Source: Saccharofermentans sp. (lineage in GTDB: Bacteria; Bacillota; Clostridia; Saccharofermentanales; Saccharofermentanaceae). Taken from it: 64,000 bases of DNA. The position numbers and the translations under genes are program-made. The stretch lies in contig JAILDX010000039.1 in the NCBI GenBank assembly GCA_024688685.1, forward strand, positions 84,203-148,202, in the 5' to 3' direction. Positions 13,832 through 22,515 of the stretch are shown in pieces. Numbering within the stretch: the first letter of the stretch is position 1; each line of letters begins with the position of its first letter. Below the pieces are notes generated by a model. The model was not told the DNA's origin and made no database searches. It worked only from the letters and a program-made list of their open reading frames with translations.

Positions 13832-15856
13832 TTACCAAATGAGCATTCCGATATGATATGCGATTCCAGCGAGCACAAGAGCTGTAGCTGTGTAGTATGA
13901 ACCAATGATGGCTGTCCACTTAGCTGAGTGTGTCTCCTGATATGTAGCTGCGAGCGCAACGATACACGGCATGTTGAATGTGATCGCGAAAATGAATGCA
14001 AGCGCTTCAGGCTTGGTGATATTTGCAAGGAGAAGTTCGTTGAGGTTTGCAGCTTTATCAGCCGATTGCATGGAACCAATGGTAATGGATCCAGTACCGG
14101 AGAAAATCGTACTTAACACACCGAGGGCGCCTTCCTTTCCGAGTGAGGATGCTATGAAAGCAACGAACGTCTGCCACTTCATTCCGAAGACCATCGTAAC
14201 AGGTTCTATCACATGTCCGACCTTAAACAGGATCGAATCTCCTGCAGTGCCTGTGCTCGTGAATGACAGGAGCCAGAATACTACAGCAACGATCAGTACG
14301 ACCTTGAATGATCTGAAGAAAGTGTCCTTTGTCCTTCCGAAAACAAATCTGAAGAGTGAACCCCACTTCGGCTTATGGTAAGGGGGAAGCTCCATGATCA
14401 TGCCGCATCTTTCAGAAGGCTTGACCAGCGACCTTCCGAAAAGCTTTGCGGTAAGCCACATATGAAGGATCATGACGATAAGGATCACTGTAATGATCAC
14501 AGGGGTCCATGCTCCGAAGAACAGTGTGGAAAGCATAGGAACAACTGCCCACGCAGCACCGCAGGGAATAGCCCATGAGAGCGCAATGGTAAGGACTTTC
14601 TGTCCCCAGCTGTCGATGACTCTTGTGCCGGCAGCACCACCCATCGTACAACCGAAACTAATGAGGAAAGGCATAACAGACTTTCCCTGAAGTCCCAGTT
14701 TACCCATTGAGTTATCGAATACATACGAGATCCTTGCCATAACACCGATCTCTTCAAGAAGACCAAATACCAGCGTTACACCAAACACGAATCCGAGCAT
14801 CTGGATAACGAAACTGAAACATCTTAGGAAAACATCACAAAGCAGAGCCGCAATAAAAGACGGGCAGCCGATACCCAGCAATGCATCGTTCAAAGGTGCA
14901 GTAGCAGATGCGATTGCAGAGCCGACTCCCATAAGCGGCAATGCAGGAATAAAAGATGCCAGAAGGCCTAACAGGATCGTCAGGACAACTACAGGTTTAC
15001 CCCAGATACGGTGTGTGATGAGCCTGTCAAACTTTCCGAGGCCGGCATCCTTTTTCTCTTTCCTGACAGAATCTGCAGTAAGTTCATCTATCCATGCGAA
15101 CTTGCATTCACCGGCCTTGACGATACCCTTATCACATTTACTGAGTACAGAAGAAAGTTCTGATGCTTTCTCATTTCCGAGCTCAGCCTTGATTTTTGCG
15201 GTAACGGGCTCATCGCCTTCAAGCGCCTTAACGGCGAGCCACATTCCGGTTCTGTTACCATCCTTGTAGTCGCCGATTGTGTTTCTTATCTCAGAATATT
15301 CAGGAATATCCCGGAACTTTTTTTCGAGTGAGGATGTGTCAAGAACGGTCTTTCCATCTACAGCCTGCTCGAGTGCTGTGTAGAAAGAATCATACTTCTT
15401 GACTTCAGGTGCGGAAAACAATACGACGGGAATGCCGAGTTTATCTTCCATCTCCTTAGCGTTGATATCCTTACCCTGATCCTTTGCGACATCGCTCATG
15501 TTCAGGAGCAAAAAGCAGGGTACTTCAATACCTGCAAAATCCGAAAGCATATAAAGGCTTCTCTCAAGCTGAGAACTGTCTGCAAGGATACAGACAACGT
15601 CAGCCTTGCCTGAAGCGATATAATCTCTTGTGATTATTTCCTCGTCTGAATTTGCTGATAATGAATATGTTCCGGGAAGGTCTGCAACAAGGTACTTCTT
15701 ATCACCATGCGTAAATGAACCTTCCTTCTTTTCTACTGTCTTTCCGGGCCAGTTACCGACATGCTGTCTTAAACCTGTCAGTCCGTTAAACAAAGTGGAT
15801 TTTCCCGAGTTTGGCTGTCCCAGCAGGGCTATTACGATCTCATTTTTGTCAGTCAT
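13832..15856 (-). CDS. feoB: ferrous iron transporter FeoB, 674 aa
   Basis: FeoB imports Fe2+ across the cytoplasmic membrane. The N-terminal G domain has G1 GQPNSGKST, G3 DLPG and G4 LNMSD; the helical insertion domain follows, then the two gate repeats (GVTLVFGLLEEIGVMARISY and GKEGALGVLS regions) and about ten membrane helices. Length is slightly short but complete. Its ATG overlaps the feoA stop by one base, indicating translational coupling. Confidence 0.97.
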   Translation of the reverse strand: MTDKNEIVIALLGQPNSGKSTLFNGLTGLRQHVGNWPGKTVEKKEGSFTHGDKKYLVADLPGTYSLSANSDEEIITRDYIASGKADVVCILADSSQLERSLYMLSDFAGIEVPCFLLLNMSDVAKDQGKDINAKEMEDKLGIPVVLFSAPEVKKYDSFYTALEQAVDGKTVLDTSSLEKKFRDIPEYSEIRNTIGDYKDGNRTGMWLAVKALEGDEPVTAKIKAELGNEKASELSSVLSKCDKGIVKAGECKFAWIDELTADSVRKEKKDAGLGKFDRLITHRIWGKPVVVLTILLGLLASFIPALPLMGVGSAIASATAPLNDALLGIGCPSFIAALLCDVFLRCFSFVIQMLGFVFGVTLVFGLLEEIGVMARISYVFDNSMGKLGLQGKSVMPFLISFGCTMGGAAGTRVIDSWGQKVLTIALSWAIPCGAAWAVVPMLSTLFFGAWTPVIITVILIVMILHMWLTAKLFGRSLVKPSERCGMIMELPPYHKPKWGSLFRFVFGRTKDTFFRSFKVVLIVAVVFWLLSFTSTGTAGDSILFKVGHVIEPVTMVFGMKWQTFVAFIASSLGKEGALGVLSTIFSGTGSITIGSMQSADKAANLNELLLANITKPEALAFIFAITFNMPCIVALAATYQETHSAKWTAIIGSYYTATALVLAGIAYHIGMLIW

Positions 15857-16086
15857 TATGCTCCGGCCTCCTCGACTTCGATGTTTGAACTTTCCTTCTC
15901 GTTCAGAGCGATCATAGTGTCGCGCGCGAAAACGATAAGCGGCCTTCTTTTATCATTCTTGATAATGCTGACCTTGCATCCGGGAGTTATGCCGATCGAT
16001 GTGATCCTTCCGACATATCTCGCATCTCCGTTTACGGAGCTTACGATCCCCTTCTCACCCTGCTTCATTTCTGACAGTTTCTTCAT
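15856..16086 (-). CDS. feoA: FeoA, SH3-like partner of FeoB, 76 aa
   Basis: Small beta-barrel protein with the family signature (LSEMKQGEKGIVSSV, then RITSIGITPGCKVSIIKND, RPLIVFARDTMIALNE). FeoA is cytoplasmic and required for FeoB activity. GAGGAGACGTT precedes the ATG. It sits between the FeoB-associated gene and feoB. Confidence 0.93.
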   Translation of the reverse strand: MKKLSEMKQGEKGIVSSVNGDARYVGRITSIGITPGCKVSIIKNDKRRPLIVFARDTMIALNEKESSNIEVEEAGA

Positions 16087-16098
16087 AACGTCTCCTCT

Positions 16099-16476
16099 TT
16101 ATGTATTAATCTGTTTCATTGATAACATCGTATAGCCGGCATCGGAAACAAGCGTCCTGCAATAAGACTCGTCCAAAAGCCTTTTGCTTCTAAGAGTAAC
16201 CGTCCTCTCGCCAATATCTGCCACAGCCCACAGGCCTTCATTTGAATTGAATTTATTCTCGATCCTTCGGGCACAGTTGGCGCAGTGCATGCCGTCAACT
16301 CTTAATTCATATAGGTATTGGTAATTCTTCTTGTTTTTATCAGATACCCGTATCTTCTTGGGAGCAGCTTCATGTTCGCCGCAGCATGCAGAACCGTGTC
16401 TGACCCTCTTAACCGTGCCGTAAACAGCACCGGCTATTACCAGAGCCAGAACAATATAAACTATTACATTTCCCAT
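16099..16476 (-). CDS. FeoB-associated Cys-rich membrane protein fused to an HMA domain, 125 aa
   Basis: Residues 1-45 are an N-terminal membrane helix followed by ACCGEH, as in the FeoB-associated Cys-rich family. Residues ~55-125 are a heavy-metal-associated domain with GMHCANCARRIE. The fusion would place a CxxC metal site at the inner membrane next to FeoB. The ATG at 16476 has a GGAAGGTG site. It is first in the feo operon. Confidence 0.82.
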   Translation of the reverse strand: MGNVIVYIVLALVIAGAVYGTVKRVRHGSACCGEHEAAPKKIRVSDKNKKNYQYLYELRVDGMHCANCARRIENKFNSNEGLWAVADIGERTVTLRSKRLLDESYCRTLVSDAGYTMLSMKQINT

Positions 16477-16505
16477 AAACACCTTCCTTACCGGAGAGCA
16501 ACGTT

Positions 16506-16552
16506 GTTAGCTACCGCTAACTAATAATAGTTAGACATGTCTAACTTGTCAA
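16506..16552 (-). promoter_or_regulatory. feo promoter with two iron-type boxes
   Basis: TTGACA (16552-16547) and TATTAT (16529-16524) are separated by 17 bp, and the box GTTAGA-CATG-TCTAAC (16530-16545) fills the spacer. A second box GTTAGC-TACC-GCTAAC (16506-16521) covers the start site. This is the clearest operator-promoter of the island. Confidence 0.85.
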
Positions 16553-16559
16553 TAGCATT

Positions 16560-17051
16560 TTAGCGTGCAAACAGCATTACTAGCACTCCGATAAGAGCAC
16601 ATGCGGGTAATCCTATGAGTGTACCTATACAGCTCTGCTTGATATGGAACATATAGTCCTTGTATTCTTTCATATCTTCAGTACCGGGAATTCGCATGCG
16701 CTTTGAATGACAGAACCATATGCAGTCCAGGACCAGCGCATCAAACCAGGTGATAGCAAGCCAGATTATCATCGAATATCCAAACCCCTGCAGGAATGTT
16801 TCTGCGTGGTTTACCTTGAGCATAACAAATACTGCCAGCGCCACCAGAACGATTATAGCCACTGTCTTACGGATAATGTCCTTTGCAGAGAATCGCTTCT
16901 TCCTATCCTCAGCAAGACCCAGTTCTATGCATCTTTTACGGATGGCAGGCGGATAGTCACTTATTACTCCGATCGGATCTTTAAGACTCATCGGAACAAC
17001 GATTGCAGTAAATAGTATTATTCCTATCAGACATTCAGCAAAAAGAATCAT
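16560..17051 (-). CDS. membrane protein of the island-specific WFD/IPGTED family, copy 1 (163 aa)
   Basis: Four hydrophobic segments and a conserved core WFDALVLDCIW followed by RIPGTED. The proteins at 34417 and, more distantly, 31747 share this core, so three paralogues occur in the island. No known family was recognised. The ATG at 17051 has AGAGG upstream. A box at 17115-17130 controls it, so it is part of the iron regulon although transcribed on its own. Confidence 0.7.
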   Translation of the reverse strand: MILFAECLIGIILFTAIVVPMSLKDPIGVISDYPPAIRKRCIELGLAEDRKKRFSAKDIIRKTVAIIVLVALAVFVMLKVNHAETFLQGFGYSMIIWLAITWFDALVLDCIWFCHSKRMRIPGTEDMKEYKDYMFHIKQSCIGTLIGLPACALIGVLVMLFAR

Positions 17052-17114
17052 TTGCACCTCTTAATGTGTATAATATCGCGACAATATATTTGCCGCGATA
17101 TTATAACACATTCT

Positions 17115-17130
17115 ATTAGGTGCGGCTAAC
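17115..17130 (-). promoter_or_regulatory. iron-type box (one mismatch) before the 163-aa membrane gene
   Basis: ATTAGG-TGCG-GCTAAC; the first base departs from consensus. TATAAT lies about 10 bp downstream on the minus strand (17105-17100), so the box covers the -35 region. Confidence 0.6.
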
Positions 17131-17146
17131 CAATATGCAAGATCAT

Positions 17147-19597
17147 TTATTCTCTGTTCTTGAGTATCTCGCAAGGATCGATACGGTTGATCTTACCCGT
17201 AAGGATCGTATTGATAAGGAGATATACCGCCATCACGATAATGTATAGCATTACCCATAGCCACCAAGGATATGTTATGTCACTTTCCATGGCTGTATTT
17301 GCAATAAACAGAGGATAGATCTTATCGACCAGGAACTTGCACAGAGGTATTCCCACCAGTGTGCACAAAGCAACTACTTTGAGATTACCATCCATAAATA
17401 TTTTTTTTAATTCTCCGGGTCTATATCCGAAGATCTTTATGAGCGAAATACTTGTTGATGCTCTCTGGATCATGACATTCTCCATAAGATACATCACAGT
17501 CACAAAGATAAGGAACGAGATTGCGATCATGATCACTACCAGAGACATCATCTGATCGACAAAGATCCCTGCCGTATCGACGATCTCATCTTTGGTAGTA
17601 ACGGACATGACTCTTCCGTCATCTATGTCGATCTTCCTGTCAGAAAACAGCACATTATACTCATCATCCTCGGCACCAAATAATTCTCTTGCCGAACCGA
17701 TATCCATAAACGCTGTAAGTCCGATCGAGTATTCTGTTACTCCTTCTATCTCGAAAGCGTAACTTCTGTCTTCTGAACTGTCCGTCAGGACAATGATGTC
17801 GCCTTCCTTAAATCCGTATTTTGTGGAGATTCCCGTACCGATCACCACCTTGTTTGTTCCTTCAGAAGGCCGAGCCTCAAAATACTTGCTGTCATTCCTG
17901 ATTCCATATACATTAACGTCCAGTGTATATCCGAGATCAGTATATTTCAGATTCTTTGCGTAGCACTCTTCAGCATCTTCAGGAATCTCCAGCGGCGGAT
18001 ACTTAAGCATGTAAGTATACTCGCACGAAGCATCACGGATATTGTGTTCTTTGACATTATTGCAAAGAACATAACAGCTTACTCCGAGAAGAAGCAGAAG
18101 AAGGGAAATGACCATTCCGGTAATTACCGCAGCAAGACTTCTTTTCTCGCGGCGGATCTGGCATGAACTGAAATCGCTTATGAAGTTTTTCTTCTCTCTG
18201 CGCGCTTTTACAGCATCAGATGCTCGTGAACTGTCCTCATTTCTCATCAGCGCCAGAGCCGTGGAAGACAGCTTCCCGTTGATGACAATTAGATTCACGA
18301 TCAACGAAATAACCGGCGGAACAACTACGCAGTATAAGATCAGATAAAGAGGTCTTATATTCTCAAATTGCGGAACAGAATAGTATTCATAGATATCCTG
18401 CATCTGAAATTCCACGCCATACTTTGAAAAGCCCAGGATCATGCCCGCAATTCCTGCAATTAATGTCAGAAAAGCAGGCATGAAAATGTAATGCAGGATG
18501 ATCTCACCCTTCCTTATTCCAAGTGCAAAAAGTGTTCCTATTACACTGCTTTCCTCACGAATCTGATTGCCTGTAAAAACAGATATAACATAAGCTATGA
18601 GAGCAAGAATGACGGCTCCTGCAAAGAGTCCCATTGACTTTTTTATCATTACATCACTGGCAGCATCACTCGCGATCCTGGGGTTGTCTTTATTCTCAGT
18701 AAACTCTTCAAGCAGACTGATATCGACTTCAAATGCCTCATCGAGAAAATCCTCTGTCTCATCCCTGAATGTCTTAAACCCATCCTTAAGCTCATCGAAA
18801 CCGAATTCCGCGACCATATCGATCCCGTCTCCAAGCTCATCCAATCCATCCTCAAATTCATAACGGTCAGAGAGCTTATCGTCGATCATCTCGGTCAAGT
18901 ATTCATTTGCACTATTCTCGTAATCGTATTTATATGATTTAAGTTTGTCCTTAAGATCTGATGCATCTGTACCATTCAGTCTGAACGCATAGACATATAT
19001 CTCTGAGCCAGTGTTCTCAGAATTGATCATGTTATTGTAAGCACTGTCACTTACAAATGCCACACCAAATCTGTTCGGATCTGATGTCATGTCGCTCATG
19101 TTCTTGAGCGGGAGGTTATAGTCAGGAACACTTCCTATTCCGCAGACAGTATACCTTTTGCCGTCAAGTTCAATACTGCCACCCGTTTTAATGTCATTTC
19201 TTAAACAGAAGAGATTCATTAACACTATCTCGTCATCATTTTGAGGCAGGCATCCTTCATCAAGATCTATCAGGTCGATCTTTTCTCTGACATTACCGAT
19301 CCTTACCGTCTTATCACCATATGGAACATCCACATAGAACAGTTTCTCCAGTTCAACTCCTGTATCAGTTATATCTTTTTCCTGTTCATCTGTTAATTCT
19401 TCAAAGGTAGTGAACTGACCGTCCTGTATCCTGTTTTCCTCTGTCTTTTTTGCAGTACCCTGAATCGTCACTTCAGTCATGCCTACCACGCTTACGACGA
19501 TATACATACTTGCAATGATCAGTATCATCAATGCAAGATACCTTCCCCAGGTCTTTTTCAGGTCTCTGGGTATCCTTCTGTATAAACCGCTGCTCAC
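17147..19597 (-). CDS. FtsX/MacB-type ABC permease, 816 aa
   Basis: Large Firmicute-type FtsX permease: N-terminal helix (YLALMILIIASMYIVVSVVG), a long extracytoplasmic domain, two FtsX modules (~360-500 and ~700-816) and a helical hinge. A short LGDGIDMV/LKDGFKTF stretch is a reduced form of the repeat region that is expanded in its 1022-aa paralogue at 49487. The GTG at 19597 follows AAAGGAGG 7 bp upstream; the longer frame would overlap the ATPase gene. Paired with the ATPase upstream; substrate unknown, with export or envelope signalling both possible. Confidence 0.85.
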   Translation of the reverse strand: MSSGLYRRIPRDLKKTWGRYLALMILIIASMYIVVSVVGMTEVTIQGTAKKTEENRIQDGQFTTFEELTDEQEKDITDTGVELEKLFYVDVPYGDKTVRIGNVREKIDLIDLDEGCLPQNDDEIVLMNLFCLRNDIKTGGSIELDGKRYTVCGIGSVPDYNLPLKNMSDMTSDPNRFGVAFVSDSAYNNMINSENTGSEIYVYAFRLNGTDASDLKDKLKSYKYDYENSANEYLTEMIDDKLSDRYEFEDGLDELGDGIDMVAEFGFDELKDGFKTFRDETEDFLDEAFEVDISLLEEFTENKDNPRIASDAASDVMIKKSMGLFAGAVILALIAYVISVFTGNQIREESSVIGTLFALGIRKGEIILHYIFMPAFLTLIAGIAGMILGFSKYGVEFQMQDIYEYYSVPQFENIRPLYLILYCVVVPPVISLIVNLIVINGKLSSTALALMRNEDSSRASDAVKARREKKNFISDFSSCQIRREKRSLAAVITGMVISLLLLLLGVSCYVLCNNVKEHNIRDASCEYTYMLKYPPLEIPEDAEECYAKNLKYTDLGYTLDVNVYGIRNDSKYFEARPSEGTNKVVIGTGISTKYGFKEGDIIVLTDSSEDRSYAFEIEGVTEYSIGLTAFMDIGSARELFGAEDDEYNVLFSDRKIDIDDGRVMSVTTKDEIVDTAGIFVDQMMSLVVIMIAISFLIFVTVMYLMENVMIQRASTSISLIKIFGYRPGELKKIFMDGNLKVVALCTLVGIPLCKFLVDKIYPLFIANTAMESDITYPWWLWVMLYIIVMAVYLLINTILTGKINRIDPCEILKNRE

Positions 19598-19610
19598 TTC
19601 AATGCCTCCT

Positions 19611-20312
19611 TTACAGATCCTCGAGCATTGAAGCTTCGATCTTATTATCGTTCTTGTAATCTTTGCGGATGACACCGTCTTTCATGACCACGATGTGATC
19701 CATCATGTTCTTGATTGAATTGTTATGTGTAACCATAAGCATTGTTGTGTTGTATTTACGGTTCACGTTTTCCAAAAGGATCAGTATGTCTCTTGATGTC
19801 TTTGAATCCAGAGCGCCAGTCGGCTCATCACAAAGGAGAAGCTTAGGATTCTTTATCAGCGCCCTTGCGATCGCGCACCTTTGCTGCTGACCGCCCGATA
19901 ACTGTGACGGGAACTTATTCATATGCTCTGTAAGGCCCAGTACGTTGAGAAGCTCATTTATGTCCATCGGCGGATTCCCGAGATATTCGCAAACCCTTAT
20001 ATTCTCTTTCACGGTAAGGTTTGGGATCAGATTGTAAAACTGGAAGATAAAACCAAGATTCGCGCGTCTGTATTCCGACAAAGCTTTATTGCCCAGTCCT
20101 CCGATCTCTCTGCCGTCTATCTTTACGGATCCTGAATCCATCGCATCAAGACCTCCGATAAGGTTTAAAAGCGTTGATTTGCCTGAACCCGATGTGCCCT
20201 GAATTACGCACATCTCGCCTTTCTCAACATTAAGATCGATACCTTTAAGCACCTGGGAGTAGCTTCCTCCCTCGCCATAACTCTTCCTTACATCCTTTAT
20301 TTCCAAATACAT
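19611..20312 (-). CDS. LolD/MacB-type ABC ATPase, 233 aa
   Basis: Walker A GTSGSGKST, signature LSGGQQQR, Walker B LLLCDEPTGALD and the switch His in MVTHN are all intact. Start at 20312 with GGAGG 8 bp upstream rather than the longer frame. It forms an operon with the permease (13-bp gap). Its promoter has an iron-type box in the spacer and a dyad of the divergent TetR protein near the start, so it may answer to both regulators. Confidence 0.92.
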   Translation of the reverse strand: MYLEIKDVRKSYGEGGSYSQVLKGIDLNVEKGEMCVIQGTSGSGKSTLLNLIGGLDAMDSGSVKIDGREIGGLGNKALSEYRRANLGFIFQFYNLIPNLTVKENIRVCEYLGNPPMDINELLNVLGLTEHMNKFPSQLSGGQQQRCAIARALIKNPKLLLCDEPTGALDSKTSRDILILLENVNRKYNTTMLMVTHNNSIKNMMDHIVVMKDGVIRKDYKNDNKIEASMLEDL

Positions 20313-20341
20313 ACAGGCCTCCAAATAACATTTCAATAATA

Positions 20342-20355
20342 TGAGCAACTGCTCA
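20342..20355. promoter_or_regulatory. TGAGCA-N2-TGCTCA dyad, site 1
   Basis: Perfect 14-bp inverted repeat followed by CATTT. A sister site lies exactly 60 bp away at 20402. Likely operators of the divergent TetR regulator. Confidence 0.6.
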
Positions 20356-20364
20356 CATTTGGAA

Positions 20365-20393
20365 ATGTTAGCACCAGCTAACCGATATGTCAA
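20365..20393 (-). promoter_or_regulatory. promoter of the first FtsX system with iron-type box (20367-20382)
   Basis: TTGACA (20393-20388), 17-bp spacer, TAACAT (20370-20365). The box GTTAGC-ACCA-GCTAAC spans the spacer and part of the -10. The sequence is nearly identical to the promoter at 45476-45504. Confidence 0.82.
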
Positions 20394-20401
20394 TACAAAT
20401 A

Positions 20402-20415
20402 TGAGTATTTGCTCA
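20402..20415. promoter_or_regulatory. TGAGTA-N2-TGCTCA dyad, site 2
   Basis: Close variant of the dyad at 20342, with the same trailing CATTT. It ends 7 bp upstream of the tetR -35 element. Confidence 0.6.
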
Positions 20416-20422
20416 CATTTTG

Positions 20423-20458
20423 TTTACAAGCACTGTTGATTCCTATATAATTCACCTA
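20423..20458 (+). promoter_or_regulatory. tetR promoter giving a leaderless transcript
   Basis: TTTACA (20423-20428), 17-bp spacer, TATAAT (20446-20451). The expected start of transcription, 6-7 bp after the -10, falls on the ATG at 20458. No ribosome site can be seen before the ATG. Confidence 0.6.
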
Positions 20459-21054
20459 TGACACGTGAACCGACACAGAAGAGAAGCATAGAGAAAAAGC
20501 AGCGTATCAAGGATGCCGCTTTCGATCTCATGGCTGAAAACGGTTATCACAATACAAGCTCAAATGAGATAGCAAAGAAGGCCGGAGTATCCATAGGAAC
20601 TTTCTATTCTTATTTCAAAGATAAGAAAGATCTGTATGAAGAACTCGTCGGTGATATATATGAGTACGTAATTTCTTCCACTGCAACAGATCTGAATGAT
20701 CCGTCTGATGATCAAGATCCAAGGATGATCGCAGAACAGATAATACGCAAAGTATTGCAAAGCCACTACTACAAAAAAGATTTCCAGAAAGAGATAGCTT
20801 CACTATCCCAGCAATCTGATGAATTCCGCATGATCGAGGACCGTTACAGGCAGCATGTTCCGGAACTTTTTATGGGGATAATAAGAGATTCGGGACTCAA
20901 ACTCAGGGTGGCTGATCCGGAGGTCTCTGCACGGATAGTTATGACGACTGTGGAATCAGTTATTCACGAGACGGTATTCAATGGCGACGGCAGTCAGGAT
21001 GAACGGGTGATCAGCGAATTGACTGATCTTGTCTTCCGTTATCTTTTTGTTTGA
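20458..21054 (+). CDS. TetR-family regulator divergent from the first FtsX system, 198 aa
   Basis: N-terminal TetR domain (DLMAENGYHNTSSNEIAKKA, then VSIGTFYSYFKDKKDLYE). The ligand domain does not share the SGT-x-YE motif of the three TetR proteins next to the IrtAB-type modules. Divergence and paired dyads indicate control of its own gene and of the FtsX ABC operon. The transcript seems to be leaderless. Confidence 0.85.
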   Translation: MTREPTQKRSIEKKQRIKDAAFDLMAENGYHNTSSNEIAKKAGVSIGTFYSYFKDKKDLYEELVGDIYEYVISSTATDLNDPSDDQDPRMIAEQIIRKVLQSHYYKKDFQKEIASLSQQSDEFRMIEDRYRQHVPELFMGIIRDSGLKLRVADPEVSARIVMTTVESVIHETVFNGDGSQDERVISELTDLVFRYLFV

Positions 21055-21186
21055 TTAAGATCTTACCCGCATATGCTTTTAGGAGCTGTCGGATCGAAAT
21101 GTCGGTACGACTATCACATATTCATCTTCAAATACTATTCTGCTCATATAATAATTATATCAGCCCTAAATCTCCGGCGTTTTATT

Positions 21187-21843
21187 TTATAAGATCGTTC
21201 CCTTATATTCTTCCGCTGTCCTGCTCTTATCCGGAACATACCAGTAATCACAGGAATCTGCTCCGGTTGCAACAGTATGCGTCCTTATCAGCTTTGCATG
21301 CATCAGTTTTGCAAAGGCATGATCCAATGCACACATATGCGGGATCAGATCCATATATCCATACTTTTGCGCATATGCAACCAGTGGACATCCCACCAGA
21401 GTAAAGGCGTATCCTTCAGTCTTATTATCCGGGTTTACACACATGCCCCAAGTCTCCAGCCACTCACCCTGGGATTGCTTTTGACTGACAAGTTCCGCGT
21501 ATTTTGTGTAGCTCTTGTACAGATAATTTCTCAGAGCTGACAGCACCGGTTTTCTGTTAATGTTCAGAAAGAGACCTGCCCACTTAAGATGTTTATACAG
21601 ATCCTCTATGATCTCATCGACAGCCTCTCCCGCCATGCGATGATCCGTTGCTTCATAGAATGATAAGAACAGCAGAAACATGTCAAGATTACCTGCCAGC
21701 GTATTTTCCTTCCCACCCATGTCCGGTGCTTTAGACCTTAAACCCGGAAGTATCTCACCGGCTTTCTTTATGATCTCCTTTTCTTCTCCCGGAAAATGCT
21801 TTTTGAGATACCGGATTATCGCTTTCCTAACCTGCTTTTCCAC
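21187..21843 (-). CDS. ATC hydrolase-like protein 1, 218 aa
   Basis: The C-terminal half matches the L-2-amino-thiazoline-4-carboxylate hydrolase family (PF14196 from memory): GCPLVAYAQKYGYMDLIPHM, then CALDH and the terminal ATGADSCDYWY. The founding enzymes open the thiazoline ring of L-ATC to N-carbamoyl-L-cysteine. The N-terminal half is a helical domain. The GTG at 21843 has AAAGGTG upstream. Last gene of a five-gene operon with a methyltransferase, another ATC hydrolase-like protein and an ABC pair. The true substrate is unknown; a thiazoline-containing metallophore is my inference. Confidence 0.75.
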   Translation of the reverse strand: MEKQVRKAIIRYLKKHFPGEEKEIIKKAGEILPGLRSKAPDMGGKENTLAGNLDMFLLFLSFYEATDHRMAGEAVDEIIEDLYKHLKWAGLFLNINRKPVLSALRNYLYKSYTKYAELVSQKQSQGEWLETWGMCVNPDNKTEGYAFTLVGCPLVAYAQKYGYMDLIPHMCALDHAFAKLMHAKLIRTHTVATGADSCDYWYVPDKSRTAEEYKGTIL

Positions 21844-21855
21844 TAATTACACCTT

Positions 21856-22494
21856 TCATTTTCTCGCTACGAGATGAAGCCTGAACTTTTTTGCTGCCTT
21901 TAGTTTCTCGACCTTAAGTTTTGCATTGTTGCAATATGTTCTTACCTCATCTAATGAACTGGCTTTAACATCGCCATGACCGGCAAGATTTGCGAGCGGC
22001 ATTTCGGTGTGGTTCATAAGCCAGAGCACTGCTTTGGGAGCTGTATAATCCTGTAATATCAGCCTTCCGCCGGGCCTCAATACTCTGTACACACTATTGA
22101 AAAAATCCTGAGGATTGGGATAGTGGTGAAAACTGTTTGAGCATATGATCACATCGAAACTGTTTTCATCAAACGGCAGGTTCTCGCAATCACCGACGAC
22201 CCACTCAACACCTTCAAGATTCTTGGATTTGCCGACCTCGATCATCTTCGGAGTGATGTCTATACCCGTATAGCGCTTTGAAGGATCCTTTTCGTAGAGC
22301 AAAGAGATCATAGGACCCGTTCCGCACCCGCAGTCAAGCAGATCATAATAATCCTCCTTCTCAAGCTCTGAAGCTATGTAAGGATAATCATCTTTGCAGA
22401 TCTCATATATTCCGGCGTTGCTTGATTCATAGATTGAAGCCGCCTTCGTAAACTCTTTGATCGTCAGATCCTTGTACTCTTTGTCAGTGCGCAT
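21856..22494 (-). CDS. class I SAM-dependent methyltransferase, 212 aa
   Basis: Rossmann methyltransferase with motif I LLDCGCGTGP, the acidic loop TGIDITP, motif II NLPFDENSFDVIICSNSFHH and post-motif LRPGGRLILQD. This type methylates small molecules. The ATG at 22494 has AGAGGTG upstream. Between two ATC hydrolase-like genes in the ABC-A operon, so its substrate is probably the imported or exported molecule. Confidence 0.85.
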   Translation of the reverse strand: MRTDKEYKDLTIKEFTKAASIYESSNAGIYEICKDDYPYIASELEKEDYYDLLDCGCGTGPMISLLYEKDPSKRYTGIDITPKMIEVGKSKNLEGVEWVVGDCENLPFDENSFDVIICSNSFHHYPNPQDFFNSVYRVLRPGGRLILQDYTAPKAVLWLMNHTEMPLANLAGHGDVKASSLDEVRTYCNNAKLKVEKLKAAKKFRLHLVARK

Positions 22495-22515
22495 ATTTTC
22501 ACCTCTTGAATCCAC

